Shown: positions 1 to 12,545 of the stretch, one piece after another
Layout of the letters: the number at the start of each line of letters is the position of its first letter
Numbering within the stretch: the first letter of the stretch is position 1
Source: Solea solea
Lineage: Eukaryota; Chordata; Actinopteri; Pleuronectiformes; Soleidae
DNA length: 64,000 nt
Direction of reading: 5' to 3'
Assembly (NCBI RefSeq): GCF_958295425.1
Contig: NC_081146.1
Span: 16,619,805 to 16,683,804 of the forward strand
The notes under the pieces: generated by a model
The model's database searches: none
What the model was told of the DNA's origin: nothing
The model's input: only the letters and a program-made list of their open reading frames with translations
Position numbers and translations under genes: made by a program

Positions 1-180
1 TAAGCTCGTCTGAAACACAGTCCAAAGTCCTGCTGATAAAGGCCGGTGTTGACATTGATAAGGTTACAAGAATATCTTCCAACACATGCTTCTTTCCCTG
101 AAAAATGCATCCACACACATTTCACACTGTTGTTCTTTCTCCAGGTGCACAAAGCAAGGCTGTACAGTGACGGCGCTTAC

Positions 181-239
181 CTTGCTGTCCACAGGTGCCT
201 CCCTCTTTCCTAGATGTTGGCCCATGCTGCTGAGAGAGA
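181..239 (-). CDS. mbp: golli-type myelin basic protein, 5' coding exon (partial gene)
   Basis: A 59-base exon on the minus strand, coding from the ATG at 225 down to 181 and giving 15 residues, MGQHLGKREAPVDSK. The upstream side is a pyrimidine-rich acceptor (CTTTTTCTTGCAG) and the downstream side a good donor (GTAAGC), leaving the frame in phase 0. The start has A at -3 and G at +4. From family knowledge, golli-MBP isoforms begin MGNHAGKRE; the shared pattern MG-x-H-x-GKRE, with a Gly2 that could be myristoylated, points to the golli start. Golli proteins act in oligodendrocyte and lymphocyte signalling rather than compact myelin. The acceptor implies at least one upstream non-coding exon at higher coordinates. 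The remaining exons would lie below position 1, outside the window. In human, MBP is the minus-strand neighbour of GALR1, as here. The match is short, so the call rests on peptide, splice sites and synteny together. Confidence 0.75.
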
Positions 240-2539
240 CTGCAAGAAAAAGAGTCGCCGTTTACACCACAGAAGACTGTAAAGAGCATACAATGTGAGG
301 ATTGCATCCTCCTTATCTGAAGCAACAGAGGCTATCTCTAGTCAGTGTGAGAGAGTGCAACATCAGACAAAAGTGACAAACACTGGCGTGTGTGATTCTC
401 GACACGAATGTGCTGAAGAATAACGTGCCACAATGTAGAAGAATGTCATCTGTTGGGAATATTTATACAGCAAATTTGTTCCGTTGGCCGCCTCGTCTCA
501 AAAATGTGTTGATTCATTGGTGTGACACGAAGTTAGACGCTATAATTATACAAGAGAGACAATGTGTGAGTGTGTGTCCTTAAATCTGGGTTTAAATCAA
601 GTGCAATACAACTGTAAAATATGCTGCAGTGCACATCAGGTCATTTTAGTATTCAATTGTATTTTTATTATGCATACATTTTTAATAGCATTATTTGTTT
701 CCTTATTATTTATATTATTATTTATTTTATTTCTTACCACTGCATAATCAAGAGCCCTGCACAAACATTTCTTGGCACTCCTATATGTCGCATGCTTCAC
801 TATGCACAGACTGTAAAAATGTAAAATAAAAATCAAAGCAAAGACCTTTTTAGCTGAGTCGTTTTGATATTTTTTTGGGAGAACAATATTTGTTACACAG
901 TTGGAGAATAGTTGGACTAATATCGGTACCGAGTTTGTAATATCGGTATCAGACACAAAAAGAGGTATAGTCCCATCCCTAATAAAATCTCTTGAAACCT
1001 GAATCTTAATCACAGCCACAAACGAGATGATCAACTCTAATCCATAAACCTAAACAGGGAATGGGGACATTTTAAAGATAAAGGAGTAAATCTGTATATT
1101 CATTACATAACATCATATTCTGTATGCGTGTTACCATGGTGACACAGTATAAAGCCACACCTAAGTGCCTCTTACATAAATTGCCTATGACATCATCACT
1201 TCCTGAGCTTCCAATCCTCGTATAGATGCAGTCATTTGTTTCTTTTTATATACTAAAATCCCAAAACTAGACCTGTCTTTGACGTACTGCTGTGCCTTTA
1301 TACCACAAAGTGCACCCTCTTAAAAGCTGACTGAGACTCTTACACTGACCCCGCGCCACAATCCACACCGGTTAAAAACAAATTGAACGAAATCAGCGAA
1401 CGTGCCAGATTTCAGCTGGGCTGAAACAAAACTAGCAGGTGCAGGAGCACCTTAAGTGTGAGATCCAGTCCCAAGAAGCACTTAGGCTTATACTCGCAGC
1501 AGCAGCAGCAGCAGCAGCATCAAGTCCTGAAAAGTACACTACCCTAAAAGGATAAAGCGTAGAGGAGGGAAGGCATGGAAATGTGAGCGACGTCTGCCAA
1601 GTAAAGAGAGGTCTCAGGTGCATGAGTTCAGAGCTCACAAACAACAGAAAAACCATCCAAACCACACGTTTTTACAACGCAATTAATTAGGATCTGATTT
1701 ATTTAGAAAGTGGGAAAACGTGTATGAAATAGTCATTCACATGCAAGCCCTGTATTTCACGAAACCACAAATGCAGAATGCTTTTTTCCCCTCTTTAAAT
1801 TTAAGGCTTTTCTCCCTCTCTGTAGGGATTTTATCCTACATGGTGGTCTCTTTACGAAACCCTCTAACATTCTAACATGATTGGACCGTCAGACAAGACG
1901 ACAATCTTGTTGGAAATAATGTTTATCAATCGAAGTGTGCAGCACATTTAAAATCATTATCTGGCTTTTAAACTTTTTCTTGAGCACAGGCTAATCGTCC
2001 AAAAGATTCCAAAGATATGCTAATGCATGCTTGATATAAATAAATAATGCAATTGTAAAAATGACTCCACATTCACGTTCAAACAAGTCATGTCATGGAA
2101 GGGTCGTCAGGTTAATTAAATATCACGCCGTGCCCACAGTGCACGCAGTGAATATGGATTAAAACACAGAGTGGCATCATTACAGCCGTTGCCCTCGCAG
2201 CAGTGAGCACAGGGGAGCACACTGTTTTTCCCACACTGTGCTTTGGCATCTGAGGGAGATATGAATGTAATTAAAATGCGAGGAGCTTGAAAAAAGTCGA
2301 GCATACTGCATCACAACAACGTGGCTGAGCGTAAACAGTTATGTAGGAGAGGGATTTGAAATAATAGTAAAACAACAACAACAACGACACTAAAAGCATC
2401 TCGAGCAATTTAGAAAAATCTCCCAGGAAACTGAAACGCTCATGAATCTCTTTAAACAAGACGGAGTTAATGAAAATCTGTCTCATTACAACCCAGCACC
2501 ATTAAAGAGGAAAAGAAAAAATCATCCTTGATGATTCAT
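240..2539. other. intergenic or mbp 5' intron; no gene recognised
   Basis: No coding exon recognised. It holds a (GCA)8 run at 1496-1519 and, around 885-981, a stretch with repeated TATCGGTA-like words that ends TCCCATCCCTA; read on the minus strand this starts TAGGGATGGGA, like the end of a common fish hAT-type element. If the golli promoter lies to the right, this stretch is intron of mbp. Confidence 0.5.
1496..1519. repeat. (GCA)n microsatellite
   Basis: About eight uninterrupted GCA units. They lie in no recognised coding exon, so a polyglutamine or polyalanine reading is not supported. Confidence 0.9.
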
Positions 2540-2960
2540 TATCTGCACTTTACTTTGTTATTTGTATTTCCTGCAACTTTTACTTTTACTCTACTACATT
2601 TCCTTTCCACTTACTTAGTTTATTGTTACTACCAAATAAAGTCAGAAGAAGAAGACTTGGTGATGGTCTGTATTTTACACCCTTCACACATCTTTCACAC
2701 CCATTCACGCACATGGGGTTAAGTGTCTTGCACACATATATATGCGCAGTGCCAGGAATTGAACCCACACCCTTCCAGTTGAAAGACAATACTTTTTTTA
2801 GTACATTTTACATCAGAAAATTATTTAACTTAAGAACAGTAAATGTCATATACTTTAAGACTTTTACTTAAGTGATATTATAAAAAAACTTCAACTTCTA
2901 CTTCTACCAAAGTCTTTTTCTTGTACTTTTACTCAAGTATCCCTTTTAGGTACTTCATAC
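2540..2960 (-). mobile_element. composite interspersed repeat, copy A, with SINE-like core
   Basis: The outer parts are rich in ACTTTTACTTAAGTA-type words. The middle (about 2635-2797) contains, on the minus strand, a tRNA-like B box (GGGTTCAATTCC) preceded by CTTTCAACTGGAAGG. The same order of parts recurs in the opposite orientation at 13868-14331, including the CAACTTCTACCAAAGTC and TTGTATTTC-TGCAACTTTTACT blocks. It is therefore one repeat family with an embedded tRNA-derived segment. Ends are approximate. Confidence 0.7.
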
Positions 2961-3173
2961 AAGACTGACGGTGCCACCAGTGCTGAAAAGGATGGTGTTT
3001 ATCTGGGTGTTGTCACTGCTAAAAGCCACACATTACTGTGCCTTTTCACTCAAGTGTCAGTGATTAAAATGTGTGCTGTGCAGTGACGCACCGTTTTATC
3101 ACTATACATCAATGCAGGCCAAATTTCCCCATGTCGGCTGCAATAAGATGACACTAACTGACAGTCTTAAGAT

Positions 3174-3462
3174 TAGAGCTGAAACGATGAATCAATGAAT
3201 CGATTGCTAAATTAATCGGCAACTGTTTTGATAATCGATTAATCAGTTTGAAGCTTTTTTCATGATTAAAATAAGATTTCCGATTGTTTAAGCTTCTTAA
3301 ATGTGAATATTTTCTTCATTTATTTGTTCTGGATAACAAAGAAATCATTAAAAGTGAATCATTTTGGTTTGTGGACAAAAAAAGACAATGGAACAAACGA
3401 TTAATCAAGAAAGTAATCGACAGATGAATCGATTATGAAAATCATCGTTAGTTGCAGCTCTA
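3174..3462. mobile_element. hAT-like non-autonomous element (MITE), 289 bp
   Basis: The ends are inverted repeats (TAGAGCTG...AATCGATT at the left, AATCGATT...CAGCTCTA at the right). A perfect 8-bp direct repeat, CTTAAGAT, flanks it at 3166-3173 and 3463-3470. An 8-bp duplication with TAGAGCTGCAACTAACGAT-type ends is characteristic of hAT transposition. There is no transposase, so it is non-autonomous. A partial relative lies at 35740-35993. Confidence 0.9.
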
Positions 3463-4287
3463 CTTAAGATATTCCATCATCACACGATCACATTGCTGTT
3501 GCTCAAGGACTGTGTGTTCTCTTGTCTTTATAGGCGCATGCCTGGTTAATGGTTGAACACCAGTGTAATGGTGTGTAGACAACTGTGTAAGGATGTCTCC
3601 AAACCAAGTGTGTTGTCGAAGAAAAAAAAAAGTGACATATGTGCACAAATCATTTCTTTGATTCAAAATAGTTGATCCTACTGAGGATATATGGTCTCTG
3701 TTCTCGGCTGGAGCTCAAGGTTGGATATGTTGTTGCTTCCAGAGACGCTCAAGTGATTATGTGTTAGTGCAGCCAGCCTCCTCTCACATCAACAAGACAT
3801 CTCTGTCCAACGAGTGGCTGTTTTTTTTGGTTGTTGTTGTTGTTGTTCTTCATCCAAACTCCAAAGCCCTGCTGTGCATGAAAATCCCAGACGCTCAGCA
3901 ATTTGAGAAATACAAAAACCCCTGCTTGTTCTCCAGCGTGACGCAGCTATCCGAGATTTATAACGCGTCACTTTTAGAGGTCAGTCAACAATCACCATAA
4001 CATAATAGTTACCGTGGGTTTATGATTGCATGGAGATATATTGGTTGGGAAAACCAAGCAGGCACGGAATGGCTCCTATCTGAGATGGCCTGTGGTTGAA
4101 CCAAAGCAGTCACAGACTCCACAATCAGACAAGTACAAAAATAAATGAAACAATAGAATGTGGCTCACGACTGTGCATTTAGTTCAAAATGTATTGGACA
4201 TGACGCCTTGCAGGGAGTTAAATCTCAAATTTTATAGAATCAATGCTGAAATCCTGTAAGGGCTTGCAAGAAAACATGGTTGCATAA

Positions 4288-4332
<45 letters not shown>
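4288..4332. repeat. (GT)n/(GA)n microsatellite
   Basis: A run of GT dinucleotides passes directly into a short GA run. Confidence 0.9.
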
Positions 4333-4333
<1 letters not shown>

Positions 4334-5369
4334 CGGAGGAGTGTTTGTGTGTGTGATCCAACGCTGCAATTACAAGCAACACTCTTAACCATAACATTAA
4401 CCTGGCTTTCATTGTGTCCTCACATTATTGTCCTGTAATTTAAAACAACATGAGCAGGTGTGGGGAAAAAAAATAGCCGGCGAGAGAAAAGAATGTCACA
4501 TTCGTCACAGCTTTCCATTTAACCCGCGCGGGCTGCCGGCGACTGCCATACATGACTCTGTGCATCTCCTGAAACATTTTCTGTTTGCTTTTTAAATAGA
4601 TCATTAGAATGGAAACGGCTCGTATTATGGGATGGCTACATGTAGGCCAGCACCTGAGAGAATCCATTAGCACTCAACGCAGAGTTTGCAGCACATATGA
4701 GCAATTATATCTGTCTGAGCCCTCCATTAACTAAGGCTATATCAAATCCGCACATCCTCCTGAGCAGCTAATGTTTTTACACGGCTTCAGCCAGGAGAAG
4801 AAATGAGGCTCATTTGCTAGGGGGGGGACGCTGGATGTTGACATTTAAACACATTTCCCATCGTATATATCATCCGTTTGCATCACATTGCAGATTACTA
4901 TTTTCTCTGCTCTGGGATTTCATGGATCAGCGTTCACACCTGAACGATTTAACAGAGATCATCAAAAAAGAATAAACAATCCTTTTGACACTACATATAT
5001 TAAAAAAAGATATGAGATAGCTGCAAGAAAGAGAGAACAGTTTCTTGGCTGTCGGCTATAAATTTGGTTCAGGTAACATTCTATCAACATTTTATTTCTT
5101 AAATCTGAGATGGCACTGCGACTCCTTTTACTGGCCCTGTAGGTCTGTGAAGATAACGGGGATATTTACCTTGCTGCTGCATAAATCTTGCTGTCAGGTC
5201 CGATGTCAGGTCGTTTTATAATCCTGACAAAGAAAGAGAGAACGGATTAGTCTACATCAACCGCAACAATAAAAAACTCTTAGGGACAATGAGCTATGAA
5301 AACAATAACATGTACCACAATGCAGGTTTGATTTGTTGACCCACAGCTTTTCATTTTCAATTATGAGGA

Positions 5370-5408
5370 GAGTGAGTGAGTGAGTGAGTGAGTGAGTGAG
5401 TGAGTGAG
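5370..5408. repeat. (GAGT)n tetranucleotide repeat
   Basis: About nine GAGT units followed by an A-rich run. Confidence 0.95.
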
Positions 5409-7451
5409 AAAAAAAAAAAAGACGGACGTGAAGAGCTGAGTAAACAATGTGGCACGGCTCTGTGCATCATGACAGTACTTCAATATCTTCTCACATGACA
5501 TGTGCAAACATACAATTTTCCCACAAAGGCTCAGAGAAAATAGAGGACAAATCTTTTGGGAATATGAACTTCACGGTGGTAAGACTCTGTTATTTTTCTT
5601 GGCTTAGGAGGGTTTCTATTTCCTGAGGCTCTGCTCGGGCAGAGGTCAGTGTGAGTTGCATCATATTATCGTCAATTTAAAGATCCTTCCTGGTGACCAG
5701 TCACCGTATTTATGGTTGTCATTACGAGGTTCAAATACAGGTCAGAGTCATGGTGTTTGGTCATGTAAAGCACCTCTATATAAAACTGTAAATCCATCAT
5801 ACAAGGTCCCTGCTCAGGGCTTGGGAACATGGAGACGATAACATTTGACGGATTAATAAATGAGTAGACTTTAGACTTCATTAGTGATATTTGGACTATT
5901 ATGTTTTTGAATCATCCAAAGAAGTTCATTGACAAGGTCCTGCTTTCCCTAATACAGTTAATAGAATATGATTATGGAGCCTATTGAAATTGAACCGTTC
6001 AACCAAACCAATCAATTTTGAAGGAACTTGACGACAACAGTGGAGTGTTTGGTTCCTGATTAAGCCTTCAGCAAATATAACAATTTGTGGTTTCACATGG
6101 TGTTGTGCACTTGCATATGAGAGCGAGGTGGATGGATAAACTGCTAGTTGATGAAAATGACTATAACTCCCTCCGTAACCAAACATTTGCTAACGCTACA
6201 CTTCTACAAAACACTCCTCGTCGATTTCTGAAGAATTACTCAGAAATTGTCAAACTTGTCCTTAAAAACTGATGTTCATTACAGCTTTGAACGTGTATGA
6301 CTATTTAGCTGAATTTTATTTAGCTGAAAGTTATAGCTCAGTTATGGCATCAATTATATAATGTCAATAAATCATCCGCCCACTCCCCAAAATGTGTTGC
6401 AGAAGTAACTTGTAAGTGGTTTAGTGAAGTTTGAGGAAGTTAAAGAGTAATGTGGAAGATAGCCGCCATGAGCCATAACAGTCCCATAAACTGTGACATA
6501 AATGGTCTGTATATGGACCCCCAGCAGTTCACAGGGGCATCGGGACATCTAACGGTTCATGGACTCTGGACATTTCACAGTAAATCCAGAATATCTATCA
6601 GTTGGAAACTCCGACACTGATTTGAGGTCATTTTATGTGTGTGTGCTCAGATTGCTTATTAAAGTTTACATATGAACTTCCTATAATAACAGTCCATATA
6701 CAGCTGTACTAGACGACATTTATTGATTTAAAATTGGCAACGCACAATTGTGACACGCATAAGAAAATACAGATATACAGTTGACTTGAATCTGCCACGT
6801 CCTCAGTCCATCGTTTTGGGACGAGTAATACAACTGCTATGCAATGTTGAATGTAGAATAAATAATAATTTTACCTGAGATAAGTATTTTCCGACAACAG
6901 TGACCTTTATCTGCGACTATGTAAAATAAAACAAGCCCTGAAAAAGATCAGTATCATGTTATCATCCAAACGGTTTTCTTGTCAAAGCTGTGTTCACATT
7001 GGAATAAGAAAAATGCAGTTATTATAATGTCATATCAGATAAGTATTATACACAGGATGAGTTAATCTGTTGGAGTAGTTACATCTCTGCATTATCTCAA
7101 TGTTACATCTCTCCAATCCTTCTACTGAATCACTCTGCGGGGACAAACACATAATACCTCAATCCTCTGGAGAAGGTGTACACAAAAAGGTATGCGTACA
7201 CACACGCTGTGCAGCCGTTTCTATTTAACCATTAACTCAATTTTACACCTATTCAATTTTCACACATGAACCTATGATTCATGTTCCATAACAGTTAACA
7301 CAGACGATACACTCTATACACTCTATCACCTCTGGCACCATGTTAGACATTATTTTTTTTTTCTTTTTACATTTCTCCAAATGATGTTATTTAACATGTT
7401 GACACTTATTTTACCAGCAAAAGCAGCAATTTAATGGGTCCAGCAGTGAAC

Positions 7452-7475
7452 TGTGTGTGTGTGTGTGTGTGTGTG
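7452..7475. repeat. (GT)n microsatellite
   Basis: Twelve uninterrupted GT units. Confidence 0.95.
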
Positions 7476-8319
7476 CTGGCAGACTTTAGAAAACAACATT
7501 ATCACCTGACTCCGCTCTGAATTTAGAAATGAGTTTTAAATTTCTGTGCATGGAGGGGTGCTGAGTGATGAGATGAGAAATAGAGATAGCTCACGGTGTG
7601 CAAGTGCTCTACACTTAACAAGAGTCTTGAGGTCAAAGGTCAGTGGCCCGGGGAGGGCAACTGCTTGTACAGCAATGAGTTCTCACTTAAACCTGGCATC
7701 CAACCAGACTGGTTTTGATCTTCTCCCGCTCCTCTTTTCTTCTTTTAGTCCTGATTCGTCCTTTTCAGTGAGATCAGTCAAAGTCATGTTTGGAGGTAAA
7801 GGGTAAATATGTGGTATAGACACCATGTGTTCAAAGTCTGTCTTAACACTGCAAATGTTACCCCATACCAGAGATATAAGTGCTACTGCAGGGAAACATG
7901 AGAAGAGTTGATACACTTATCTTCAGATGGTAGAGTACATATTGTACTTGGTGTCTTTTTCTGACTGAATGCAACTAAACTCAAGAAAACTAACTGTTCA
8001 AATCCAAACCAATCACAACACAGTTAATCATTTACATTTGTAATCCTTGACATGTAAGAAATCACTTTATTGTGTCCCAGCGGTTGTTGTCTACCTTAGA
8101 ACGATTTAGCCAACAAAGACAGAAGGCAATTTAATTTTATTTCACTCAACCCAAACCTGAATATAATTTCAATATTTTGTCCCAACCTGACTTGTCTGCA
8201 TTCTTGTTGGTGTTTGGTGAAAACAGCCTCAGTTGGTGAGTCAACAATAAGCATACGGCATTACTCGTGTCAGCTAGTTCCTCTCTAGCTGCAGTTGCAG
8301 TGCTGCCTGCAACATTTAA

Positions 8320-8598
8320 AGGTACAGTGTATAATATTACGCAGGGTTTGTTGAAAGAAATTGAATAGACTCCTTATTAGTATGTTTATACTGTATATAA
8401 GTGCACAAATTGCATTATATTCAAAATGTTGGTCACATTTTCAAGCGAAAGATTCCGAAGCAAACTAAGAAGAACAACGTCCTTTCTGAAATGCAAAGGC
8501 CACTGTAGTTTCCTGACAAAAGGAAGAGATGAGTGGAGGAGTCCTCCATGAGTTACGATCTACAGTCCCAACATCACTGACTTTTACACACTGGACCT
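8320..8598. mobile_element. TTAA-flanked non-autonomous DNA element, 279 bp
   Basis: The left end AGGTACAGTGTATAA is an imperfect inverted repeat of the right end TTACACACTGGACCT (13 of 15 positions pair). TTAA lies immediately outside both ends (8316-8319 and 8599-8602), the target-site signature of piggyBac-type elements. AAGGTCCAGTGTGTAA ends are, from general knowledge, very common in fish genomes. No transposase is encoded. A right-hand end of the same kind occurs at 48359. Confidence 0.8.
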
Positions 8599-8602
8599 TT
8601 AA

Positions 8603-11600
8603 GGAAAATAGGTAGTACCTCTTCCACTGGAGAGCAGAAGAGGTGTGCATGTATTTAAGCTGTGGTGTCAGGTAACAAATGTTCTTCCATGTCAGTGTTT
8701 TATGGTGAAGGGTTGTTGTTCCTGCAGGAGCTGTTGGAGAAGGGCCTTAGCTTTTCTCCAGTGAACGTGTACTCTGCAGCTTGATCAGCTCCTCCACTGA
8801 TTTTATATAAAAAAACAAAAAACACGTGCTGACTATGGCCTATGGTGAGATCCAGTGTTCTCTCATGGGATTCTGCTCGAGGGCTTGTCCTTTATGCCTC
8901 CCCATCACCTGCTGTGAACTACTGTAGTGCCATGGCTTTTTTGAGTTCCACAGCATCCGAGGAGCAGGAAAGGTTATTTTCTCTGTGTCTCCATAGACTG
9001 CACTGATAGTGTGCATTGTTGTGACCATTTGTTTGTCTGGTTTGACATCTCACTGAAGGCCAAGGAGCAATACAAGCAGCAAAATTTCCCCCTGGATTGT
9101 CTCTCTCACGTATAAGAGCAGAGGTGTGCAGTTGCCTCAGGGCTTTTGCAACGTGATGGGTTGGGTATCTTTAAATGACATTGGTGCACCAGCAAGTTGG
9201 TCTTCACCACACACAACCTGGTATAGTATTGTTCAAAATTAAAGTTATTATATTGAACCCGATACACTCTCAAACATCTCAATTTGTCTTCAAACCGGAT
9301 AGGTGAGAAGACTGTATCCCATCCAGAAGATATAGTGTAGCCATAAACTTCTGATCAGAGCTTGTCCGGACACGTAACACTGACTATTGCTACTCCCAAG
9401 CATTATGAAATTTGTCTCTCCACATCACCACAGTTTGCCGTCAGAAGGACCAGAATGTGATGTGGATTTAGCGAACAACACTTCACTGACAAACAACATT
9501 GACTGACATATAATTAATTCCCCAAAACAAAAGTTATATCTTTGCAGCAACAGTCGGCATGACAGGTCTGTCAAGCTTCAAGTGTGGGTGTGTAATGAGA
9601 ACATTAAGGTGACTTTCTTACAATCCACTTTTGTGGAATTATAATTTAGATTAGAATTAGAATTTGAAGTCTAAGACAAACAGAAAAACAAGCAACAGCA
9701 AGTGCAACCAGCGAGATTTGGGCTGAATCCTGATCTGTGTGGACGTGAATCACCACCAAACTCAAATCTTCTCCTATAACCTTCATGTTATCAGTCCTTT
9801 TACTCTTGTGGTCATTAGTCATTTTTCCTCAAGTAAACATATATTGGTTCCATGTTCTAATATCTGAGAAGGAATTAATTTCTTGGAATTAGACATGTTT
9901 TCATTTTGAACTGTTTGACAGTGAGACAATTTGTGGAACCATTTGTTCACTCTTTGCTGATCTTTTTTTTTTTTTAGGTATATCTATTTATCAATGAGTT
10001 GAAGAAATTAATAATTGTTGTTTGCAGCTGGTTACATCATATCTACTATCTTAAACAGACCCTGCAACCAGAGGGCACTCTCTCTCTCATCAATACTCAC
10101 TTAAGTTACAATCATAGAAACATGGCAAAATGTTAAACCAAAGACACTAATCAAACAATCATAATCGCATCTCCAAGATAACAATGCCAGCCTGGTTTCA
10201 GTCCAATTCTGGGATAAGTGAGGACACTCGTACATGAGACTGAGCAAGAGGAGAAGTCACAGTGGTGTCAGCTCAGTGATCAGTCAGCTGTGACTGTCTG
10301 GCTGAACTGCAGCAGCTCAGACAGACAGAAGCCTGTTGTTTCCAGCTGCCTGCCAGAAACATCGTAGCCACTGCTTTTTTTTTTTTTTAAATCCATGTCT
10401 TCTTAATATAAAATAATCATGGGGGATAGGAGAAATGAGTGTATAAACAATTACATTTTTAAGAAGCCTCTCCCTTTAAAGTGCACATATGGCTCTAAGG
10501 GGATATTAGTCACTATCTTGAACAACAACACTACTCCCTGGGGTCCAATGCTGTGTATAGCAATGGCTTTGTTATTTCAAGCACTTATCTGTTTTGCTTT
10601 TTTATGCATGGGCACCCCGTTACTCCCTGGGGTGAGCTAGTGATATAGCCTTCGGCTCAGAACTTCTCAACGGGGACGCACAACTGCTGCCACCTGGGGT
10701 TTGTGATCTAATGATCCAAGCTCCGACAGAAAACTCACATCTTGGTTTTGCAGGCCAAATATATTTCGACTCTACCATCTGCTGTCGGAAAAGAAAGGCT
10801 GCTATCAAATCCACCATGAGTGACAGTATATACTGTCAGCACCCTGAGCTGACAGGCAGCACCAACCACGCCTTGGGCGAAACCCCACAAAACTATTGCA
10901 TTAATGCACAGGGGGTGTTTGTAACCCAGGTAATGTGACTCAACCTGTCTGCCAAGCACAGGCTCAGACAGGACGGGAAGTGAAAAAAAGAGAGGAAGTT
11001 TGTGACTGTGAGTCTCCGGGGACGGAAGTTCACTAACCACAGTGTGTCTCCTGCAAGATGCACATGTGGATGTAGTGCATGTGCAGTGACACAAATATTC
11101 AGAGAGTGGAGAGAAAAAAAAAACGTCTAATATGGTAATATGGAAGCTTTACCTATAACTGTCTACAAAACAACACGTAGCGCGTGCTTGCATAAGCCCG
11201 TCTTGTTCATTGAGACAAAGGAATGCCAAGTGAGACATGTGACAGCTGAGTAAACCTCTTGGCATTTTCTCTCCTGGCTGAGCTGAGGCCAACCCTGTGA
11301 AATGCAAAGGAATGCAGGTAGTACAAACATGGCTTTCTCCAAGAGAACTATGTGAAGGTGAAGCTGTGACTGCTGCCATCGTTCTACCATTTATATCATC
11401 GCTTGAAACTTTCTCTGCCTAGTAAATAATCCCTGACACGCACCCAGGAAATCCATTTTAACAAAGATAGCGATATCTATCATATCAGATGTTTCGTTCC
11501 AATCTGAACCATAATTAAAACATGAGTGCAGCTGTGTTATCTGACTGTGACTGAGTTGGTGTGACATGGAAGAAAAAAAATGTGAAATTCCTTGTTTGTT

Positions 11601-12545
11601 TGTTTGTTTTTTCAGCAAACGCAATACTTGTGTCTTTATCCTCTGATGGAATAACGAAAAAAAGGTCACGATTAAACATTTGGGGGTACCTTGCAGAGTG
11701 CTTGTTCCCTGACCTGTGGACACGAGTGTCTGCAGTCTGCAGGCTTTGATAAATCAGTCTAGTTCTAACATAAGTGGCCACTTATGTGTGAGCACTTTAT
11801 TTATAGGCGCATGCATAGCAGTAGTAAGTTAGCACAGTCAGTGCAGCATCAAGCCCCTATCGCTTTTCGTACCTAAGTAACAGACAAAGAGTGAAAATAA
11901 TGAAGCTTCACATCATCTGTGGCGACGTATCATCAACAGTATAGTTTTCTGTTGCTTTCCTTTACTGCTTTTTACTGTATGTTAAGTCAAGAAAGAGTGG
12001 AGCTTGCTAACGAAGCCTAGGACGTGCAGTGATGTAATACTTAATTTCCTCCAGGCTTTACAGTATTAGTTTTCATCTACTGGAATCTAAGAGCCCAGCT
12101 TATCCACAGGATAAAAAAAATAAAATAAAATGGATACCATATGTCATGAGAAACAACAATGCTTTGTATGGAAAAAAAATGCACGGATTACTCATATGTG
12201 TAACGTTCAAGCTGTGATGAAAATGAATTGGTGATTACATGCATGTCTAATGCAAAGATTATGCTGCCTGTGAGGTTAATTTCAAGTGCACTGGCAATTT
12301 AAATGTCACATGACAGCAGCTGTGTGTGAAAATATGGTCACAGCTTAGATTGATTGCTGTGTTATGCAAATAGCCTGCTGTGCTTGGAATACCAAACATA
12401 TTTTTGATATGACAGTCACAGTGATTTGCTTAAAGTATCAGTGCAAAAGTCAGCCTATAATCTTTCAAATTTAAGGTTGACACGCATTGATGCATGTAGT
12501 CATACGTCATGTAACGTGAATGATTACATCAGATGAATGCATCTG
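8603..12545. other. intergenic or mbp 5' intron; no gene recognised
   Basis: No coding exon or clear transposon recognised. It includes poly-T tracts near 9967 and 10375, and a moderately GC-rich patch at 10600-10900 without a gene signature. Confidence 0.5.

Larger units (their letters stand above)
3471..8315. other. intergenic or mbp 5' intron; no gene recognised
   Basis: No coding exon recognised on either strand. It holds simple repeats at 4288-4332, 5370-5408 and 7452-7475. The 4440-4830 part is compositionally complex, non-repetitive DNA that could be conserved non-coding sequence. Open frames here are short and unsupported. Confidence 0.5.

Noticed and set aside
5370..5408. Regular short repeats resembling an array
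   Set aside because: Pure tetranucleotide tract without spacers; a microsatellite and not CRISPR.
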